This document shows, one piece after another, positions 60,901 through 64,000 of a stretch of 64,000 nucleotides of DNA. The number at the start of each line of letters is the position of its first letter. Position 1 is the stretch's first letter. Origin of the DNA: Diphasiastrum complanatum (taxonomy: Eukaryota > Streptophyta > Lycopodiopsida > Lycopodiales > Lycopodiaceae); the NCBI GenBank assembly GCA_029204225.1, contig CM055092.1:12137736-12201735 (forward strand), given 5' to 3'. Both the position numbers and the translations under genes were made by a program. The notes beneath the pieces are model-generated. The model did not search any database. It was not told the DNA's origin and saw only the letters and a program-made list of their open reading frames with translations.

Positions 60901-62089
60901 GTATGCATATAGATCCACCATCTTGCATCAGGTTTTCCAACAAGAATGTATCCTACATGTATTAGGAAATGCGATGGGTTGTCTGCCAAATTAGTCTACT
61001 TATGTCATGGTCCGACTCGCCAGCTTTGGTGACATAGGCTAGTGGTGCATGGCACATTGCAGCGTTAGTAGATGACACCTCGAGAACTTACTGAAATATT
61101 AAAAAAAACTCAGAATTATCCTCATGTCCAGCCCTCATGAACATTCACAACAGCGGTAGCAATAAGAGGCTGCCTGTAGTTCCTAGCCCTATGATCTGGT
61201 TTTTTACATTCAAAGCACAAGTTAATTCTGCAGATCTCACATCTGGAGTACATTGCTAAAAGAAGGTAGGATGAGAAACATGTATGCTACAGGTGTAGTA
61301 GCAGCTGAACGGGTAGGAGTGAACACAATCATATTGCAGTAGAAGAATCACCTTGAGATTTAAGTGTTAAAGAGACAGGCACCTGGTGATCAAGAATACT
61401 TTTGCTCCATGGTAGCAGCAAATTGCAATCAGAATATTATCCTGAAATGTAGAAGGCTGTAGAGAAGCCACATCATATGGAACAGTTCATCATGATCCTG
61501 CTATATAACATGGTACAGTCTCTGTAGCAGTAAGATGAGGAAACGAATGAGAGCTCAGTAAAAGGATATTGTGCTCATGTATAGAGTGTGTCGTTGTAGG
61601 TTGAGCAACATTTCTCTCTGACAAGTAACTGACTCTGACCAATCATTGCATCAATTTTGTCCTGCTGAAAAGCTCTGTGAGTTAGATATGTTGCCTGCCT
61701 ACCTTTTTGGTATCAAATGAAAAATTTCCATTAAAGGTTATTTCAATTGCATTCCCAGGTAATCTTTTCAATGGCTTCATTTTTATCAATCAAAGGATGC
61801 TGTTCTTGGAGAATCGTACACTATTTGGGATCCTTTTTAATATGTACGATATTTGGCTTTTTTAGACAGCATAAATGTTTCTTCATAACTTTTTATGTTC
61901 ATGATGAATTTGTTTTCTGGTATGCGTACTTAAGTTTTGTAGCAATTGGTTTAGCTGCACCTTGTAATGTAATTTTCCTGAATTCTGCAATTCTTTTACA
62001 GGCGTGCGATGGGAGATGTGGATGGTGCCATGACCAAGTATGAAGAAAGCGTTCAGATTCTTTCAAGAATACAAGATAATGATGTAGAG
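45744..62089 (+). CDS. NCA1: NCA1 catalase chaperone, RING-TPR protein (3' end outside the window)
   Basis: CDS join: 45744-45994, 46319-46559, 56493-56638, 62002-62089, and onward past the right edge. The four exons are 251, 241, 146 and 88 nt with phases 2, 0, 2, 0; they give 242 residues without a stop, so splicing keeps frame throughout. Residues 46-61 ([15 protein letters not shown]) lead into a C3HC4 RING at 62-96 (CIIC, CRHIYC, C, CPLC, the last after a codon split by intron 1). After [12 protein letters not shown] comes the helical region [28 protein letters not shown] and [19 protein letters not shown], the start of the TPR-like part. Family knowledge: NCA1 binds and folds catalase in plants. 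The ATG at 45744 (MISACPFAG) is preferred because the CPFA block is the family N-terminus. The remaining TPR exons are not in 62090-64000. Confidence 0.9.
46319..46559 (+). CDS. NCA1: NCA1 exon 2
   Basis: The acceptor is GGTCGCAG; the donor is GAGG/GTAAGT. It completes the RING and the linker ending QHAMR. Confidence 0.9.
47765..48165 (+). repeat. 5' LTR of the chromovirus, rearranged
   Basis: 47765-47990 aligns directly with the 3' LTR. 47991-48165 is reverse-complemented leader, PBS and U5 sequence. About 54 bp of LTR between the two parts (present at 53829-53882 in the 3' copy) are missing. Confidence 0.9.
48071..48085 (-). other. Chromovirus PBS lying in inverted orientation
   Basis: The minus strand reads TGGTATCAGAGCCAT one base after an LTR end (ATTACA), opposite to the element's coding direction. 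Confidence 0.88.
48828..49803 (+). pseudogene. Chromovirus gag
   Basis: Begins [11 protein letters not shown] with an acidic, coiled-coil-like N-terminus ([19 protein letters not shown]), then the capsid-like region ([32 protein letters not shown]). A TAG at 49377-49379 interrupts it. The same frame then continues with [20 protein letters not shown] and [16 protein letters not shown] to a TAA near 49803. The zinc knuckle ([14 protein letters not shown], from 49844) is in the pol frame, so the frame shifts by one at the gag-pol border. Confidence 0.9.
49804..53593 (+). pseudogene. Chromovirus pol (protease, RT, RNase H, integrase, chromodomain)
   Basis: One frame runs from the zinc knuckle to 53593, broken only by a TAG at 51689-51691 in RNase H. 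Protease has [11 protein letters not shown] has [33 protein letters not shown] and the catalytic FLDDILVYS near 51161, all intact. RNase H has [12 protein letters not shown] and TDHESLRYL. Integrase shows the HHCC zinc site (HPGIQ, CQKCQ) and D, D, E in [23 protein letters not shown] and [14 protein letters not shown]. The C-terminus carries a chromodomain ([16 protein letters not shown]), which marks it as a chromovirus; in that group the chromodomain steers integration toward particular chromatin. Confidence 0.93.
53605..53962 (+). repeat. 3' LTR of the chromovirus
   Basis: Starts TGTTACGAGCTCGTAAC, which contains the palindrome TTACGAGCTCGTAA, and ends CTATTACA. It is preceded by the polypurine tract TAAGGGGGAGGGAG. 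Confidence 0.95.
54246..55274 (+). pseudogene. LINE (non-LTR) reverse transcriptase relic
   Basis: The plus strand reads [18 protein letters not shown], then [10 protein letters not shown], then [20 protein letters not shown] with a following HLESLNEF and LEKTNG, the LINE RT blocks. The catalytic box is YAYD instead of YADD. The segment [20 protein letters not shown] fits the post-RT region. Stops and frame changes are frequent. Confidence 0.75.
55275..56363. other. Rest of NCA1 intron 2, unassigned
   Basis: No domain recognised. The first few hundred bases may belong to the LINE 3' end. Confidence 0.4.
56364..56492 (+). repeat. NCA1: Tandem duplication including the NCA1 exon 3 acceptor
   Basis: Two 63-bp units (56364-56426 and 56430-56492, offset 66 bp, few mismatches) both end in CTAGTTTACAG. 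The second is the acceptor used for exon 3 in the model. Confidence 0.93.
56493..56638 (+). CDS. NCA1: NCA1 exon 3
   Basis: The acceptor is TAGTTTACAG; the donor is GCTT/GTATGT. An upstream copy of the same acceptor ends at 56426. Confidence 0.9.
57420..58430 (-). pseudogene. Chromovirus integrase fragment
   Basis: The minus strand from 58426 reads [34 protein letters not shown] and DPKFTGHF. After a stop come [20 protein letters not shown] and [16 protein letters not shown], then shifted frames matching AQDRAKH, and finally [14 protein letters not shown] near 57500. Block order and sequence match the left-edge element. Confidence 0.87.
58684..59547. mobile_element. Putative 864-bp TIR (MITE-like) element
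   Basis: Terminal inverted repeats of about 53 bp: 58684-58736 (AGGGCGCACTTTTTCAAGAG start) and 59495-59547. The interior is AT-rich with no transposase. Just inside each TIR a roughly 22-bp block (AGAGCYATTACCAAYAGTC) occurs in the same direct orientation. No clear target duplication was found. Confidence 0.7.
59992..62001. other. Remainder of NCA1 intron 3, unassigned
   Basis: No coding or repeat structure recognised apart from normal intronic AT richness. Confidence 0.4.
62002..62089 (+). CDS. NCA1: NCA1 exon 4 (last exon in the window)
   Basis: The acceptor is TCTTTTACAG; the donor is GAG/GTATGT. It encodes [20 protein letters not shown] and a short tail. Confidence 0.88.
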
Positions 62090-62314
62090 GTATGTCAATT
62101 CTTTCTTTCCATATGGAGCCTGAGACAAACTTGGCTTGTTCAGGTGCACATGCCCGTTCTTTCCCCATTCTTTGGAGTCTGGGGAGTCTAGTACACTGCT
62201 GTTCTTTCCCTTTCCTCTGTCATGGGGTTGAGTTTATTACCCTCAAGGTTATGTGCACCAATTGTTGGTCAGCCTCACAGATGAGGTGGCAATGCACTTG
62301 ATAAGCTAATGATT

Positions 62315-62756
62315 GCAAATGCAGAGTAAATGTTTACTGCAATGAGTTGACATGATGTACTGTCCAGTCTTATGCATCACATGTTTGCAGAGCCCACCCA
62401 TTTCTCTTGCTAGTTCCCCCTATTTGTTGCTGCTATCACTGTTTAGCATCCTGCTAATAGGTGCAAATGCAGAGTAAATGTTAAATGCAATGAGTTGAAA
62501 TAATGTACTGTCCAGTCTTATGCATCACATGTTTGCAGAGTCCACTTATTTCTCTTGCTAGTCCCCCTATTTGTTGCTGCTATCACTACTTAGCATCCTG
62601 CTAATAGGTGCAAATGCGCAGTAAATGCTAAATGCAATGAGTTGATATTATCTACTGTGTCTTATGCATCACATGTTTGCAGAGTCCACTTATTTCTCTT
62701 GCTAGTCCCCCTATTTGTTGCTGCTATTACTACTTAGCATCCTGCTAGTAGGTGCC
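62315..62756. repeat. Three tandem copies of a 147-bp unit
   Basis: Units start GCAAATGC at 62315, 62463 and 62610. Each contains CTTATGCATCACATGTTTGC and CTATTTGTTGCTGCTAT. Copies 2 and 3 are closer to each other than to copy 1. They lie in the intron after NCA1 exon 4. Confidence 0.95.
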
Positions 62757-62763
62757 ATGTTGA

Positions 62764-63060
62764 TGTTAGAAATCCATAAATTATAATATGGATGGACAGA
62801 CTAGGATTCGAACCCAGGACCTCCCTCATACCGGATGGGATGCTCTACCACTGAGCTATCCGCCCTGTTTGATAGTTTCCTCTAGAGTGTGGATTGATAT
62901 TCTAACACCCCCCCCTCAAGCCACACTTGGTTGGGTCCTAGCTGTCACATGCCCCACAACTTGGGCCACCTAACCATGGCTTTGACACCATGAACGGTTA
63001 GGTCTAACTTGGCTCTGAAACCATGTCAAAATTTGCCATACAAATTTGGACAGTTGAACT
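62764..63060 (-). mobile_element. TRIM-like mini LTR element with a tRNA-like LTR
   Basis: On the minus strand: a 5' LTR remnant (63060-63024, ending TTTTGACA), PBS TGGTTTCAGAGCC (63023-63011), a non-coding interior of about 90 bp, a polypurine tract CTTGAGGGGGGGG (62920-62908), and a 144-bp LTR (62907-62764) with perfect TGTTAGAA / TTCTAACA ends. The size and the absence of any ORF fit TRIM elements. The 5' LTR is mostly lost. Confidence 0.7.
62793..62865 (-). tRNA. tRNA-like sequence inside the mini-LTR
   Basis: 73 nt on the minus strand. Acceptor arms GGGCGGA and TCTGTCC pair fully (two G-U type pairs). The D arm is GCTC/GAGC and the T arm CTGGG/CCTAG. The A box TAGCTCAGTGG and B box GGTTCGAATCC are intact Pol III promoter elements. 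The anticodon stem has a mismatch and loop position 33 is not T, so the anticodon is unsure (CGG by position) and a working tRNA is unlikely. Best read as tRNA-derived. Confidence 0.7.
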
Positions 63061-63754
63061 CTAGAGTAAGAGATGTAGAAACACGAAGGCATTTGCATTC
63101 AGCTATGGTTGACAGAGGCTAGGTATGGACTTGATTTTGTAGGTGCAAATCACTATCAATAGAGTTTTGGAAAGGTTAAAGGCTGGGATTGAAGAATTGT
63201 AGTCAATGAAACTTACATTAGAAACACTGTTGCAAAAGAATGTAAATTGAAAAGCCATGATTGGCATGGGTGAAGGTGGAAGAAAGTTTAGTAAGTTGGC
63301 AAGGCACTTGGGGGAGACTAGTTCTTGGACAAAATTCGTTAAAAGGCTCCATTAAAAATTCAAAAACACATGCAATCATGATTGAGACAGCTCCACTCCA
63401 ATTTTTGAGGAGCAATTTAGGGCTTGCAAGATCCTTAATGCAAACATTTGAGGTGTGACTGTGAAATCATGATACAGGAGGAGGCCATATTTTCCTTTAC
63501 ATTTCTTTGAGGCTGAGTATTATCATTTTTGGCATTGAATACATCAATAGATACGTTTGCGTTCAATAGATGTGCATTCAATAGACTATACATTTGCATT
63601 CATGAATAAAAAATATATGCATTCAAAATTTTTGCAAGAATGATGAAGTGCCAAAACATTATATTGATTGATTTAAAAAAAAGTACATTGATGAGAGAAT
63701 AAATTTCCCCTTCATACATTGTCTTCTACGGGCCTTACATTTAATTTTAAAACT
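63061..63754. other. Intronic stretch, unassigned
   Basis: A short AT-rich repeat (ATTCAATAGA / TTTGCATTCA words) at 63535-63625; otherwise no signal. Confidence 0.4.
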
Positions 63755-63925
63755 CTACTCATTATCACTCCTTCCCTCCTCGCTTCCTTCGTCTTGTAGG
63801 TGTACGTTGGTGTTCACATCTTCAAACTCTCCTTCGCTCTCATTCACGTTCTCTTCCACATTTTGCTCCTCAATATTTTTCACATTTTCTTCCACATCAC
63901 GAACGCTTGAAGTTGTAGAGCCTCC
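63755..63925 (-). CDS. Possible terminal exon of an acidic protein (minus strand, partial)
   Basis: The minus strand has an acceptor ATTTTGCAG, then 56 open codons and a TAG at 63757-63755. The product is acidic and Glu/Asn/Val-rich (DVEENVKNIEEQNVEENV), with an EGEFEDVNTNVHLQDEGSEE type end. No ATG is present, so upstream exons would lie to the right, outside the window. The family is not recognised; a transposase or other TE C-terminus nested in NCA1 is possible. Confidence 0.35.
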   Translation of the reverse strand, partial: GGSTTSSVRDVEENVKNIEEQNVEENVNESEGEFEDVNTNVHLQDEGSEEGRSDNE

Positions 63926-64000
63926 CTGCAAAATAGAATCAAAGATTCAATTAAATTGAGATTATACTTACTTGTAAACAATCACAAAACAATAAAGGTT

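Noticed and set aside
62793-62865. Functional tRNA-Pro(CGG) gene
   Set aside because: Anticodon stem mismatch, non-T at position 33 and lack of a nearby T-run terminator; it sits wholly inside an LTR.

Overview
This is nuclear DNA of a land plant, dominated by retrotransposons. It carries two recognisable single-copy plant genes, both split by very long, transposon-filled introns. Introns of 18 kb and 10 kb, several nested LTR elements and an AT-rich background point to a large plant genome. My guess is a fern, lycophyte or gymnosperm, but the sequence does not prove a lineage.

Gene 1 (minus strand, CDS 31620 down to 12153) encodes a 121-residue mitochondrial protein of the ATP-synthase inhibitor IF1-like family (Arabidopsis At2g27730 type). 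Its three exons are 141, 39 and 186 nt. Intron 1 is 18.2 kb and holds at least four LTR-element insertions plus a 5S rRNA relic. Gene 2 (plus strand, CDS from 45744 past the right edge) is the NCA1 catalase chaperone, with a C3HC4 RING followed by a TPR-like helical region. Four exons are visible, ending at 62089; the rest lies outside. Intron 2 (9.9 kb) contains an almost complete chromovirus and a LINE relic. Intron 3 (5.4 kb) contains a decayed chromovirus and a TIR element.

Layout: 1-1170, tail of a Ty3/gypsy chromovirus; 1175-8060, an old copia relic split by a 6.0-kb Ty1/copia element with 5-bp target duplications; 8.1-12.1 kb, anonymous spacer with small tandem repeats; 12.15-31.6 kb, the IF1-like gene with its TE-packed intron; 32-36.2 kb, intergenic, with an LTR-derived fold-back; 36.2-45 kb, intergenic retroelement debris, including a copia piece whose second half is inverted and interrupted by a 237-bp GA array; 45-62.1 kb, NCA1; 62.3-63.1 kb, a 147-bp triplication beside a TRIM-like element whose LTR carries a tRNA-like Pol III promoter; 63.75-63.93 kb, a possible acidic terminal exon on the minus strand.

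The genes do not form a pathway. One acts on mitochondrial ATP synthase, the other on catalase folding in the cytosol and peroxisome. The main interest is how transposons have shaped gene structure. The strongest observations are an in-frame 66-bp duplication that creates a second 3' splice site before NCA1 exon 3, an inverted primer-binding-site segment in the intronic chromovirus, and the tRNA-like and 5S-like Pol III sequences associated with small or LTR-type elements.
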